From contig NZ_JAKMHX010000023.1 in NCBI RefSeq assembly GCF_022048975.1, positions 62,001 through 126,000 of the forward strand: DNA of 64,000 nucleotides, written 5' to 3'. Below, piece by piece: positions 43,801 to 52,871 of the stretch. Under the pieces are notes generated by a model. It was not told the origin of the DNA. It was given only the letters and a program-made list of their open reading frames with translations, and ran no database searches. The first letter of the stretch is position 1. Each line of letters starts with the position of its first letter. The stretch comes from Sporosarcina cyprini. GTDB taxonomy: Bacteria; Bacillota; Bacilli; Bacillales_A; Planococcaceae. The position numbers and the translations under genes were made by a program.

Positions 43801-45003
43801 TTGGATCGAAGAAAACCGTTACAAGGGGTACGGGTTTTGGAACTTGGAAATCTCGTTGCAGCACCATTTGCCGGGAAATTATTTTCAGAATTCGGAGCGG
43901 AAGTCATTAAAGTCGAGGAGCCGAAAAATGGCGATCCACTGCGCAATTGGCGGGTAATGCATCATGATACATCCGTTTGGTGGTACGTGCAAAGCCGCAA
44001 TAAGAAAAGTGTGACGATCAATATGCGTGACCCGGAAGGCCAAGACATCGTCAAGTCGCTCATAAAAGAAGCCGATGTCGTCATTGAAAATTTCAAGCCA
44101 GGGACATTAGAGCGATGGGGGCTAGGATACGAGGAGATGAAAGCTGTCAATCCATCCATCATTTTGACCCGTATCTCAGGATATGGACAAACAGGGCCAT
44201 ATAAAGAGAAACCTGGATTCGGAAGTGTTGCGGAAGCAATCGGCGGCCTGCGGTATTTGACCGGTTACCCGGATCAGCCGCCAGTCCGCGTCGGCATCGC
44301 TATCGGGGATATGATCGCCGGGCTCTATGCGGTTATCGGAACATTAATGGCGCTGCGGGCCAGAGACAAGGATGCAGATAGACAGGGGCAAGTTGTGGAC
44401 GTGGCATTATACGAGGCAGTGTTCAGTTTACTGGAAGGCATTCTTCCGGAATATGATTTGACCGGACAAGTGCGTGAGCGGACGGGGACTACGCTGCCTG
44501 GCATTGCACCTTCCAATACATACAAATGTGCAGATGGAAAACACGTTGTCATTGGAGGCAATGGAGATCGTATCTTCGAACGACTCATGACAGCGATCGG
44601 ACGGGAAGACATGGCTGTAAATCCTGCTTACGCATCAAATCAAGGCCGTGCGGATCATGTCGAACTCATCGATGAGGCAATTGAAGCGTGGACTCTGCAA
44701 CATACCTTGAAAGAAGTTCAGCAAAAGTTAGATGAAGCATCAGTGCCGGTCGGGCCAATATTCGGCATCCAAGATATTGTGGAGGATCCACATTATCAAG
44801 CGCGTGACATGCTTAAAGAGGTCACCTTGCCAGGTGGTGAAAAGCTGCTCGTACCGGGCATTGTGCCGAAGCTTTCCCATACGCCGGGGGATATTGAATG
44901 GAACGGCCCGACATTAGGGGCGCATAACGAAGAAGTCTATTCCACTTATTTAGGATTGACGCAAGATGAGCTGTCCCGCTTGAAGGAAAGGGGGATCATC
45001 TAA
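43801..45003 (+). CDS. Family III CoA transferase (CaiB/BaiF type)
   Basis: A 400-residue enzyme that moves CoA between carboxylic acids. Family features are LQGVRVLELGNLVAAPFAGKL, FGAEVIKVEEP, NKKSVTINMRDPEGQ, VIENFKPGTLERWGLGYE and SGYGQTGPYKEKPGFG. The catalytic Asp lies in GDMIAGLYAV. The TTG start has GGGAGGAGAAGG upstream. The stop overlaps the lyase start by 1 nt. Human SUGCT of this family transfers CoA to 3-hydroxy-3-methylglutarate, which fits the neighbouring HMG-CoA lyase. Confidence 0.88.
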   Translation: MDRRKPLQGVRVLELGNLVAAPFAGKLFSEFGAEVIKVEEPKNGDPLRNWRVMHHDTSVWWYVQSRNKKSVTINMRDPEGQDIVKSLIKEADVVIENFKPGTLERWGLGYEEMKAVNPSIILTRISGYGQTGPYKEKPGFGSVAEAIGGLRYLTGYPDQPPVRVGIAIGDMIAGLYAVIGTLMALRARDKDADRQGQVVDVALYEAVFSLLEGILPEYDLTGQVRERTGTTLPGIAPSNTYKCADGKHVVIGGNGDRIFERLMTAIGREDMAVNPAYASNQGRADHVELIDEAIEAWTLQHTLKEVQQKLDEASVPVGPIFGIQDIVEDPHYQARDMLKEVTLPGGEKLLVPGIVPKLSHTPGDIEWNGPTLGAHNEEVYSTYLGLTQDELSRLKERGII

Positions 45004-45905
45004 TGGCAAAAGTCACGATTATCGACGTCAGTCCGAGAGATGGTTTGCAAAACGACCCCCGTATCGTATCAACGGAAGACAAGGTGCAGTTAGTCGAAAA
45101 ATTGGTTGCTGCCGGTATTGGAAAAGTTGAAGTGACCTCTTTTGTCCATCCGAAGAAAGTGCCGCAGATGGCAGATGCCAATGAAGTGATGGAATCCTTG
45201 CCAGACGATCTGCCGCTCGAAGCTGTCGCTTTGATTCCTAACTTGAAAGGGTATGAGCGAGCGAGAGAGCATCGTTTCCGCGAAGTGAATTGGGTGAGTG
45301 CGGCAACGGAAACCTTCAACGAGAAAAATATTGGGATGACAATCGGAAAAAACTTGGATCAATTCGCTGAAGTAGTGGCACGGGCGAAGCAAGATGGCAT
45401 AGATGTCTGTTTTTCCATCGCTGTAAGCTTCGGCTGTCCCTATGAAGGAGAAGTGGCAGAAGCCAAAGTGCTGGAGCTCGTCAGACAGGTGAAGGAGGCA
45501 GGTGCCGACCGCATCAGCATTGCGGACACCATCGGCATTGCTACGCCGGATCATGTCGAAAGATTAATGAAAAAAGTCTTATTGGAAGCAGGTTCCACAC
45601 CAGTCGCCATCCATTTACATGATACGCGCGGGCTTGGGCTGGCCAACGCTTATGCAGCCTATCAAGCAGGCGTAAGGATCTTCGAGACATCCGCCAGCGG
45701 CATCGGCGGCTGTCCATTTGCTCCAGGAGCAGCCGGCAATTTGGCGACGGAGGATTTGGTTTATTTATTTGAACGGATGCACATCGATACAGGCATCGAT
45801 TTTACAAAAATGTTGGAAGCCGCTGATTTCGCGGCAAGTTTATCAACGAAGACACCTTTGGGACGCATACGGCATGTAGAAAAAAAGAAGGAAGAGGGGA
45901 AATGA
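45003..45905 (+). CDS. Hydroxymethylglutaryl-CoA lyase
   Basis: A 300-residue TIM-barrel lyase of the HMGL-like family. SPRDGLQND (metal and substrate site), SVSFGCPYEGE-like residues, HLHDTRGLGLANAYAA (metal-binding HxH) and the signature SASGIGGCPFAPGAAGN with catalytic Cys237 are present. These distinguish HMG-CoA lyase from isopropylmalate synthase. It splits HMG-CoA to acetyl-CoA and acetoacetate. It may also be the last step of leucine breakdown, but no leucine pathway genes are nearby, whereas a CoA transferase and importer are. Confidence 0.92.
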   Translation: MAKVTIIDVSPRDGLQNDPRIVSTEDKVQLVEKLVAAGIGKVEVTSFVHPKKVPQMADANEVMESLPDDLPLEAVALIPNLKGYERAREHRFREVNWVSAATETFNEKNIGMTIGKNLDQFAEVVARAKQDGIDVCFSIAVSFGCPYEGEVAEAKVLELVRQVKEAGADRISIADTIGIATPDHVERLMKKVLLEAGSTPVAIHLHDTRGLGLANAYAAYQAGVRIFETSASGIGGCPFAPGAAGNLATEDLVYLFERMHIDTGIDFTKMLEAADFAASLSTKTPLGRIRHVEKKKEEGK

Positions 45906-45906
45906 A

Positions 45907-46944
45907 ATGAAGAAATGGATGAAAGGCCTGGTAGGTACAATGGCCGCTGTGTTGATGCTCGCTGGCTGCAGCGACAAAAAGGAAACAGATAAAGGAGAAG
46001 CGGCGACTGGATCGGGCGATGGTTATGAAGAAGTGACAATCCGCCTTGCATACAATTTGCCGCAAGATCACCATATCGCAATTGGTGTGGAAAACTTTGC
46101 GAAGGAAGTAAAAGAAAAATCGGATGGAAAAGTAAATGTCCAAGTATATCCGGCTGGTCAGCTGTTAAGCGATAAAGACATGAACCAGTCCATCCTCTCG
46201 GGTGGCGTGGAAATGGGCGTTAACTCTTCAACACTTTGGGCATCTACAGTGCCGGCAATGGGTATTTTCGATGTTCCGTATGTATTCAATGACTACTCCG
46301 CTGTCGGAGAAGCCTTGAACGGGGAGTTTGGTGACAAGCTTCGCGGCGCAATGGAGGAAAAAGGCGCGAAAGTATTAATGTTTGCGGATTATGGCTACGT
46401 CCAATTTGCGAATAACAAACGCCAATTGAAGTCTCCTGAGGATTTCAAAGGATTGAAGATCAGAAGTATTGGAGATTTGCCATCTGAATTGATTCAAGCT
46501 TACGGCGCTTCTCCTGTGTTCATGGGTGGCGGCGAAGTATACATGGCGCTTCAGCGGAACACGGTCGATGGCGCAACTTCCGGGACAACGGCGATGCTTC
46601 AACGGAAGTACGACGAGGTTACGAAGTATTTGACGATCAATAACTATGCTTATCTAGAATTCTTGCTTGCTGTGAATAAAGACTTCTGGGATGGCCTTCC
46701 TGAAAAGACACAAGACCTGTTGACGGAAGTTGCCGGCGAAACAGAAGTTTGGATCCGTGAACAAGCCGAAAAAGAAGATTCGGAGTCAGCAAAAGCGTTG
46801 GAAGAGAAAGGTATGGATGTCTACGTCGTGCCACAGGAAGATTTGAAAGAGTGGAAAGAAGCGGCAGCACCAGTCCGTGATATGTTTGTTGAAAACGCGG
46901 GTCAATTGGGACAAGAGTTGCTCGACATGGTAGATGAGAAATAA
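45907..46944 (+). CDS. dctP: TRAP transporter substrate-binding lipoprotein (DctP)
   Basis: A 345-residue lipoprotein with lipobox LAGC (Cys 21). The DctP fold shows IRLAYNLPQDHHIAIGVENFAKEV, VQVYPAGQL, FKGLKIRSIGDLPSELIQAYGASP (the carboxylate-binding Arg of the family) and NTVDGATSGTTA. TRAP binding proteins usually bind organic acids through this arginine. It starts 1 bp after the lyase stop and heads the dctPQM module. Confidence 0.92.
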   Translation: MKKWMKGLVGTMAAVLMLAGCSDKKETDKGEAATGSGDGYEEVTIRLAYNLPQDHHIAIGVENFAKEVKEKSDGKVNVQVYPAGQLLSDKDMNQSILSGGVEMGVNSSTLWASTVPAMGIFDVPYVFNDYSAVGEALNGEFGDKLRGAMEEKGAKVLMFADYGYVQFANNKRQLKSPEDFKGLKIRSIGDLPSELIQAYGASPVFMGGGEVYMALQRNTVDGATSGTTAMLQRKYDEVTKYLTINNYAYLEFLLAVNKDFWDGLPEKTQDLLTEVAGETEVWIREQAEKEDSESAKALEEKGMDVYVVPQEDLKEWKEAAAPVRDMFVENAGQLGQELLDMVDEK

Positions 46945-46964
46945 CTGGCTAGGGGGAAGCACTC

Positions 46965-47462
46965 GTGAAAGTGGTTTATCGAATCTGTGATTCAGTCATA
47001 CGTTGGGGTGCATACGTAGCGGGCATTCTCATCCTGTTGACGACCGCCATGACGTTTTATGAGATCGTATCCAGAGCTTTTTTCCATAAACCGACGTCAT
47101 GGGCAACCGAATTATCCATTTATGCTATTATTGGCAGCTGTTTTCTGGGAAGCGCTTATGCAGTTCGAAGCTATGCCCATATTACGGTGGATTTATTGAT
47201 CAATAACGTGAATGATCGGTTTAAAACGGTCTTGGCGTACATCTCCAATTCCCTTGGCTTATTATTCAGTGTGATCTTTACAATTTACTGTTTTCAGCAC
47301 GTCATTAAAACATTTGAGTTAGAAACAAAATCGGCGTCTTTGTTGCGCATTCCGATGTATTTGCCGGAATCCTTCCTTGTCATTGGAGGGGTTCTCCTAT
47401 GCATCGCATTCATTCTGCAACTCATTGACGGGGGCATCCATAAGGGAGGAGAACAGCTATGA
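46965..47462 (+). CDS. dctQ: TRAP transporter small permease (DctQ)
   Basis: A 165-residue protein with four helices. WATELSIYAIIGSCFLGSAYAVRSYAHITVDLL matches the DctQ signature (W.EEl......w...lgaa...r...Hi.vd). The GTG start has GGGGGAAG upstream. Its stop overlaps dctM by 4 nt. Confidence 0.92.
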   Translation: MKVVYRICDSVIRWGAYVAGILILLTTAMTFYEIVSRAFFHKPTSWATELSIYAIIGSCFLGSAYAVRSYAHITVDLLINNVNDRFKTVLAYISNSLGLLFSVIFTIYCFQHVIKTFELETKSASLLRIPMYLPESFLVIGGVLLCIAFILQLIDGGIHKGGEQL

Positions 47463-48736
47463 ATCTATTTTTCACCGGTGGATTAGGTGTCCTCCTCTTG
47501 CTGGGCCTCCCTGTCGCCTTTACGCTAAGCTTACTTGCGGTTGCCGGAATGTACTTCTTTAATGGCGGAACATTTGCGTTCATGCAGATACCGATTATCT
47601 CCTATAAATCATTGGATGATTTTACGCTGACGGCGCTGCCGATGTATGTGCTTATGAGCCAAGTATTGCTTGTTAGTGGAGTCGGGCGTGACCTGTATGA
47701 AATGGCAAGCAGATGGTTCCGTCACTTTCCGGGCGGCCTGGCGATTGCGACATTATTTTGTTGCACGATCTTCTCGGCCATCTCGGGTTCCAGTGTCGCC
47801 ACGGCAGTCACCGTCGGAGCAGTGGCGTTGCCTGAAATGGTTAGGCGAGGCTATAACAAGCGGCATGTTCTCGGCTTGCTTGCTGCCGGCGGAACGCTGG
47901 GAATTTTGATTCCGCCGAGCATCCCGATGATCATCTATGGCTCTGTTACAGGAGAATCCGTCGGGAAACTATTCGTTGCCGGAATTGTGCCCGGTATCGT
48001 CCTAACGCTCGCCTTCATGATCTTTTCCGCCTATCAGACGCGTCATATCAAAGACGAGCCGGCTACGTGGAATGAACGGTGGGAAGCTTCGAAAAAGGCG
48101 GTATGGGGCTTGCTGCTTCCGATTATCATTATTGGGGGAATTTACAGTGGTATTTTCACTCCAACTGAGGCAGCAGCCGTCGGTGTCGTCCTCAGTTTCG
48201 CGATCACTATTTTTGTGTACCGCAACTTGACGATGGCCGCCATGCGAGAAATCTTAATTAACACGGTGAAAACAAACGCCATGATTTTATTCATCATCAT
48301 CGGCGCCATGCTGCTTGGGTACATTTTGACGATCTTGCAAATCCCGCAAACTATCGTTAACTTTGCAACGACCCAAGACATCTCGCCATGGATCATCTTT
48401 GTGTTAATCAACATCGTGCTTCTCATACTGGGGATGTTCCTCGAAACGGTGTCCATCCTCGTCATCACTTTGCCGATTCTCTACCCCATCATCATGGCAC
48501 TCGGCTTCGATCCGATCTGGTTCGCCATTATCATGGTGATCAATATGGAACTAGCCCTGATATCACCGCCAGTCGGCATGAACCTGTTCGTCTTAAAAGG
48601 ATTGAACAAGGAAAATACCATCAGCGAAATTGTCAAAGGCGTTATTCCATACGCCATCATCATGCTCGTATTCATGGTTATCCTTTCGTTCTTCCCAGAA
48701 ATTGCTACGTTTTTGATTCATAAGGATATTAAATAA
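47459..48736 (+). CDS. dctM: TRAP transporter large permease (DctM)
   Basis: A 425-residue sodium-coupled permease with about 12 helices. LTALPMYVLMSQVLL, FSAISGSSVATAVTVGAVALPEM, GGTLGILIPPSIPMIIYG and ELALISPPVGMNLFVLKG are the standard DctM motifs. It completes the tripartite transporter and is followed by a terminator. Confidence 0.95.
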   Translation: MNLFFTGGLGVLLLLGLPVAFTLSLLAVAGMYFFNGGTFAFMQIPIISYKSLDDFTLTALPMYVLMSQVLLVSGVGRDLYEMASRWFRHFPGGLAIATLFCCTIFSAISGSSVATAVTVGAVALPEMVRRGYNKRHVLGLLAAGGTLGILIPPSIPMIIYGSVTGESVGKLFVAGIVPGIVLTLAFMIFSAYQTRHIKDEPATWNERWEASKKAVWGLLLPIIIIGGIYSGIFTPTEAAAVGVVLSFAITIFVYRNLTMAAMREILINTVKTNAMILFIIIGAMLLGYILTILQIPQTIVNFATTQDISPWIIFVLINIVLLILGMFLETVSILVITLPILYPIIMALGFDPIWFAIIMVINMELALISPPVGMNLFVLKGLNKENTISEIVKGVIPYAIIMLVFMVILSFFPEIATFLIHKDIK

Positions 48737-48745
48737 ACGTGGAAG

Positions 48746-48784
48746 CCTGCAACTACCTTTGAATGGTAGATTGCAGGTTTTTGT
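48746..48784 (+). terminator. Terminator of the CoA-transferase/TRAP operon
   Basis: CCTGCAA-CTACC and GGTAG-ATTGCAGG form an imperfect hairpin around TTTGAAT, followed by TTTTTG. Confidence 0.85.
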
Positions 48785-48829
48785 TTGTCAATGAAGGGCG
48801 ATTGGGAGTGCTTAATTAAGTGGGGACTG

Positions 48830-49099
48830 CTCGTAAAATCGTGGAAGTGCTCGTATAAGAGGAAGATTGCTCGTAAAATCGTGGAAGTGCTCGTATAAGA
48901 GGAAGATTGCTCGTAAAATCGCGTGAGTGCTCGTATAAGAGGAAGAGTGCTCGTAAAATCGCGTGAGTGCTCGTATAAGAGGAAGATTGCTCGTAAAATC
49001 GCCGGACTGCTCGTACAAGGGGAAGAGCGCTCGTATCGGCGCAACGACTTCTCGTATCGCCTAGCGAATTGCTTGTAACGGCACCCTTCCTGCTTATAT
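48830..49099. repeat. Array III: phased CTCGTA repeats, 20-bp period
   Basis: Eleven CTCGTA cores start at 48830, 48850, 48870 and so on in exact 20-bp steps to 49030. Diverged copies follow at 49051 (CTCGTAT), 49072 (CTTGTAA) and 49093 (CTTATAT) in 21-bp steps. Two unit types alternate: CTCGTAAAATCGTGGAAGTG and CTCGTATAAGAGGAAGATTG, a 40-bp dimer. The core is shared with arrays I and IV, but the spacers differ. It lies between the convergent TRAP and hydroxyproline operons and has no plausible coding function. Confidence 0.95.
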
Positions 49100-49174
49100 C
49101 GCAAAGCGAACCACCGTCAGAAAACGGCTCGGATTTCTTGGGAACTATGGGAGTTGCAAGTTACGGTGGTCGAA

Positions 49175-49212
49175 CAAAAAACTGCCGTCCTCTCACTAGA
49201 GACGCGGCAGTT
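49175..49212 (-). terminator. Terminator of the minus-strand hydroxyproline dehydrogenase arm
   Basis: AACTGCCG (49180-49187) and CGGCAGTT (49205-49212) form the stem base with further pairing of CTCT/AGAG inside. On the minus strand it ends in TTTTTTG. Confidence 0.88.
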
Positions 49213-49217
49213 ATCTG

Positions 49218-50435
49218 TTAATTGATTGCTACAGCTTTCTTATGTAGGTTCCAATAGTTCTGCAACTTCTGTTTTCCTGCTTTTACTTCGGGGTGAAACT
49301 GGATATATGCGTTGTTCCGTGTTTCTTCGATGGCTTTGATGGAATCGAGTAGTTTGGCTTCTTGTTTGCCGCCATCCATGCTGTTGACGATGGCGAGTCC
49401 AGCGGTGATGCCCTGGCTGATGGCGACTTTGGCTCCTTCAATTCCTGTAATGTTTCCTGCAACGTAAAGTCCTTCTATTGGAGTTTCCATCCGTTCGTTA
49501 TGAAGCGGAACATAGCCGCCCAGTTCTTCTATATGGTAGAACGGACATCCTGCTACGGCTGCTAGCTCCGCTAATGGGTATAGACCGCCTGCTATACAAA
49601 CGAAGTCCGCTTCGATATTTTGTTCGCTACCGGCAATGACTTCTCCGGATGGAGTGATTGTCGCGAGTTTTACGCCTTCGACTTTATCTTCTCCGTATAT
49701 TTCGACGACGGCTTTCCGAAGCATGATCGGAATATCCCACATTTTCACACCGTTTTTCGGATAAAAAGTGATTCCCATCTTTTTCATGAAGTCGTTTTTC
49801 ATCAGCTTGCTTCCCATTTTTACAAATGCGGATGGCGCCATATGGGATACGTGCAAGAGTGAATTCATGACATCCAATGGATTACCGGATTTTTCAGTGA
49901 CCCTATTCATCTTCGGCAATGTGATAGCTGCCACGTCGATATTAGCTAGTTTCAATTCCATTGCGATGGCGGAGGATAGCACGTTAACGCCGATGATGAC
50001 ACCTCGTTCGCCCGGCTTCACGCGGTGGACATTTGTCATGACTTGTGCAGCCCCGACAGACATGACGCCTGGAAGAGTCCAGCCTGGGATTGGTAAAGGC
50101 ACTTCTGCAGCACCTGTTGCTAGCAATAAGTGTGATGTCGTATACACTTCATCCTCCGTATAGACGTACCAAAAGCCATCCTGATTTTCAATATTGGAGA
50201 CAGGCGTTTGCAATTTAAATTCTACCCCTGCAGCAATTGCTTGATCATAGAGGTTTTTGGATTCTTTGATGCCATTCCACCATTTGCCCGTTGGCTCTTC
50301 GTATAATTGGCCTAATAATCTGCCGCCTGGTTTCATGTATTCATCGATGACAATGACGCTCACTCCGTTTTCTGCAATGGTGATGGCTGCAGATAAACCT
50401 GCGGGGCCGGCCCCAATGATGATCGCTTTATTCAT
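49218..50435 (-). CDS. FAD/NAD(P)-binding oxidoreductase, alpha subunit of a D-hydroxyproline dehydrogenase-type complex
   Basis: A 405-residue flavoprotein. IIGAGPAGLSAAITIAENG binds FAD at the N-terminus; a second Rossmann segment GVIIGVNVLSSAIAMELKL follows, and GLYVAGNITGIEGAKVAISQGITAGLAI near the end completes the FAD site. It belongs to the group of HcnB/sarcosine-oxidase-alpha-like subunits found in heteromeric D-hydroxyproline dehydrogenases. The neighbouring genes encode two small iron-sulfur proteins and, on the other arm, a DadA-type flavoprotein, giving a four-component complex. It overlaps the 2Fe-2S gene by 8 nt. The C-terminal extension common in HcnB with a BFD domain is encoded separately here. 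Confidence 0.82.
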   Translation of the reverse strand: MNKAIIIGAGPAGLSAAITIAENGVSVIVIDEYMKPGGRLLGQLYEEPTGKWWNGIKESKNLYDQAIAAGVEFKLQTPVSNIENQDGFWYVYTEDEVYTTSHLLLATGAAEVPLPIPGWTLPGVMSVGAAQVMTNVHRVKPGERGVIIGVNVLSSAIAMELKLANIDVAAITLPKMNRVTEKSGNPLDVMNSLLHVSHMAPSAFVKMGSKLMKNDFMKKMGITFYPKNGVKMWDIPIMLRKAVVEIYGEDKVEGVKLATITPSGEVIAGSEQNIEADFVCIAGGLYPLAELAAVAGCPFYHIEELGGYVPLHNERMETPIEGLYVAGNITGIEGAKVAISQGITAGLAIVNSMDGGKQEAKLLDSIKAIEETRNNAYIQFHPEVKAGKQKLQNYWNLHKKAVAIN

Positions 50436-50766
50436 TATTTGCCCTCCAATCGCGCACCGATGTCAGAAGTTTATCGCCGCTTTTGACGTCCATGCCTTCT
50501 TGGACGGGTGTCAGGCAAGCACGGACTCCTTGTTTGCCATCTACAGTGACGCGGCATTCGAAACAATGTCCAATATTGCAGTAGATTCCACGCGGTGTGC
50601 CCGTTTCTTCATGATGGCGGAGCGTGCGGATGCCGTTAGCCAATAAAGCGGCGGCAATGGACTCGTTATGTAGCGCGCTGTATTGTTGATTATCAAAGGT
50701 GAAGGAGATAGTGTCTGTATCATCTATTTGATCCAGAACTGGATGATGAATAATTCTTTTAGTCAT
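50428..50766 (-). CDS. 2Fe-2S ferredoxin-like subunit (sarcosine oxidase SoxA N-terminal-like)
   Basis: A 112-residue protein. GIYCNIGHCFECRVTVDGKQ and the downstream ACLTPV provide the CX4CX2C...C cysteine set of a plant-type 2Fe-2S cluster, as in the N-terminal 'SoxA' domain of heteromeric amino acid dehydrogenases (HcnA/LhpF-like). ATG 50766 follows GGAGGGG. It overlaps both the BFD-like gene and the alpha-subunit gene, a sign of stoichiometric complex formation. It would pass electrons from the flavin to the respiratory chain. Confidence 0.85.
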   Translation of the reverse strand: MTKRIIHHPVLDQIDDTDTISFTFDNQQYSALHNESIAAALLANGIRTLRHHEETGTPRGIYCNIGHCFECRVTVDGKQGVRACLTPVQEGMDVKSGDKLLTSVRDWRANNE

Positions 50767-51034
50767 TGTTCTCCACCCCTCCCAGCTTGCTGAAACTGAT
50801 TGGACGGATAGGCGGCTGATATTTCAAAGTGATTTGGGACACATCTCTTTCAGTTGATGAAAGGGCAATGCTGTCCACTGCGCTACGGCATGTCCTGCCG
50901 CCGCAATACCCCATTCCGGCACGGGTCCGGAGTTTTAATTCTCTTGGAGAACAGCCGTATTTTTCAGCTGTTTCGACTAATTCTCTGTATGTTACTTCTT
51001 CGCACCTACATATAATCATTTCATTTTCCGACAT
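50759..51034 (-). CDS. BFD-like 2Fe-2S-binding protein
   Basis: A 91-residue protein with CRCEEVTYRELVETAEKYGCSPRELKLRTRAGMGYCGGRTC. The CxC and CxxxxC set matches the bacterioferritin-associated-ferredoxin (BFD)-like domain that is normally fused to the alpha subunit in related dehydrogenases. ATG 51034 is 5 nt after GGGGTGAT. It is the first gene behind the minus-strand sigma-54 promoter. Confidence 0.85.
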   Translation of the reverse strand: MSENEMIICRCEEVTYRELVETAEKYGCSPRELKLRTRAGMGYCGGRTCRSAVDSIALSSTERDVSQITLKYQPPIRPISFSKLGGVENND

Positions 51035-51081
51035 GTATATCACCCCATACATAAACTTGAACTGCGTACATTCAATATCTA

Positions 51082-51097
51082 TGCAAGAAGCATGCCA
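51082..51097 (-). promoter_or_regulatory. Sigma-54 (-24/-12) promoter of the minus-strand dehydrogenase arm
   Basis: On the minus strand TGGCATGCTTCTTGCA matches the sigma-54 consensus TGGCACG-N4-TTGCW in all but one base, with correct spacing. It lies 48 bp upstream of the BFD-like start codon and downstream of the regulator stop. Confidence 0.88.
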
Positions 51098-51105
51098 ACC
51101 TGTTG

Positions 51106-52857
51106 TTATAATTTTATGCCCAGCTTATTCATTCGGTTGTATAAAGTCGCCCGGGTGATATTTAAGTTTTTCGCGCATTGCAGTTTGTTTCCATTTGCCT
51201 TGTTCAGCTCTCGCAAAATGATATCTTTTTCATATTGTTGCAACTGATCGCTTAAAGAAAGATTCTCATCAACCGTGAGTGGTGCTGGCTGCAGGTCTGT
51301 GATCGAGTTAAAGGTGTTTGCTAACCCGTCAATTTCTATTGGAAGATCATCCATTTTAATGTTCCCGTTCTCAGAGAACACCACTAATCGTTCCACGACA
51401 TTCTTCAGTTCGCGGATATTGCCGGGCCATGAGTGCTGCAGCAAGGATTGCATGACCGCCTGCGAAATGCCGTGGATCGGACGGTTGTATTTCACTGAGA
51501 TTTCGTAAAGGAAGTAATGCGTCAATTCGATAATATCTTCGATACGTTCGCGGAGTGGCGGTACAGTGAAGTTAACGACATTCAATCGGTAGTACAGATC
51601 CTCACGGAACGTCTTTTCCTTCACAAGCTCCTTTAAATCGCGGTTTGTCGCTGCGACAACACGGAAATCCGCTTCGATTTCTTTCGTTCCTCCGACAGGG
51701 TAGAATTTCTTTTCTTGCAATAAACGCAAGATCTTCACCTGCATCTCCAGAGGCATTTCACCAATTTCATCAAGGAATAACGTGCCTCCCCTAGCTAATT
51801 CTACTTTCCCTTTTTTCCCTTTTTGATCGGCACCTGAAAATGCTCCTTTTTCATAACCAAAAATTTCGCTTTCGAATAATCCGCTCGGGATCGCCCCACA
51901 GTTAATAGCAACAAACGGGGCATTCGGTTTCTCGCGCAAGTTGTGTATTGCTTTGGCAAAAAGCTCTTTCCCAACGCCACTTTCCCCGTAAATGAGGATG
52001 CTTGCATTGGTCGTGGCCGCTTTCTTTGCTATTGACATCGTCTGCTTCAAAGCGGGACTGTTGCCTCTTATGTAACTGAACGGATTGACTGTCGGCAATG
52101 ATTTACGGACTTCCTCTTCTAATGTAAACAGTTTTTCGGACGTCATGAACAGTTCGTTGTTCAACCGGATCTGGCTCGTAATGTCCGTTTCCGATACGAC
52201 AGCGCCAATGATTTCTTTCTTATAGTAGACAGGGCTTGAGTTGATCATGACGACTAGATCATTCCTTGCATGGTGCTGGCTGTGATAGACGGAAGAGCCT
52301 GTTTGTAAGGAATTCAGTATTTCCAAACGGTCTGAACTGAAAAAGTCGGTGATGGGCTTGCCGATAATTTCTTCTTCCTTGATCGAGAATAATTTTTCGG
52401 CGCCTTTTGTCCAATACACTACATTTGAATGCCGGTCAATGACGGTACAGGACTCGTCAATTGTCTGAAGAATAGTCGTTAGATAGGCTTGCATTTGCTG
52501 ATACTCATCCAAAAGCTTCGCAGAAAGGATTTCTGTATTGACGAAGCCTACATAACCGCCTTGGTCATCTAGCAGCAGCGCTGTATTTTCCTTGGTGAGA
52601 GTCGCTACGACATGTTCGAGGGGACTGGTAATGGGATGAATCGGACAAGGTGTCAAAACCAGCTCTCCTGTCGTTTTACATACGGATGCATGTCGGACGG
52701 TATGAAGGTTTTGGTTTTGAATAAACAACGTAGCTGGGGCTTCTTTTATTGCAATTTCTTTTAATAGAGCCAAATCATCACATGCTTCTATGATTAATAA
52801 ATTGGTATCCATAACTTTTTCTAATAGACGGTGTGAATCGTTCAATATTTTAGCCAC
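51106..52857 (-). CDS. Sigma-54-dependent enhancer-binding regulator of the hydroxyproline locus
   Basis: A 583-residue activator. An N-terminal sensory region (about 1-115, no recognised family) precedes a PAS domain (about 120-235). The AAA+ domain follows: Walker A GESGVGKE at 291-298, GAFSGA at 338-343 (the sigma-54-contacting GAFTGA loop with Ser for Thr), and Walker B GTLFLDEIGEMP. A Fis-type helix-turn-helix (KLQCAKNLNITRATLYNRMNKLG) forms the C-terminus. GTG 52857 is the likely start, with a weak ribosome site. It sits between two sigma-54 promoters and surely activates both. A PrdR/LhpR-like response to a proline or hydroxyproline derivative is inferred from context. Confidence 0.9.
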   Translation of the reverse strand: MAKILNDSHRLLEKVMDTNLLIIEACDDLALLKEIAIKEAPATLFIQNQNLHTVRHASVCKTTGELVLTPCPIHPITSPLEHVVATLTKENTALLLDDQGGYVGFVNTEILSAKLLDEYQQMQAYLTTILQTIDESCTVIDRHSNVVYWTKGAEKLFSIKEEEIIGKPITDFFSSDRLEILNSLQTGSSVYHSQHHARNDLVVMINSSPVYYKKEIIGAVVSETDITSQIRLNNELFMTSEKLFTLEEEVRKSLPTVNPFSYIRGNSPALKQTMSIAKKAATTNASILIYGESGVGKELFAKAIHNLREKPNAPFVAINCGAIPSGLFESEIFGYEKGAFSGADQKGKKGKVELARGGTLFLDEIGEMPLEMQVKILRLLQEKKFYPVGGTKEIEADFRVVAATNRDLKELVKEKTFREDLYYRLNVVNFTVPPLRERIEDIIELTHYFLYEISVKYNRPIHGISQAVMQSLLQHSWPGNIRELKNVVERLVVFSENGNIKMDDLPIEIDGLANTFNSITDLQPAPLTVDENLSLSDQLQQYEKDIILRELNKANGNKLQCAKNLNITRATLYNRMNKLGIKL

Positions 52858-52871
52858 CTTACTGTCAAAAA

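Noticed and set aside
48718..49104. Minus-strand frames over array III
   Set aside because: Same artefact: repeated YE-type peptides from a 20-bp unit, overlapping a terminator.
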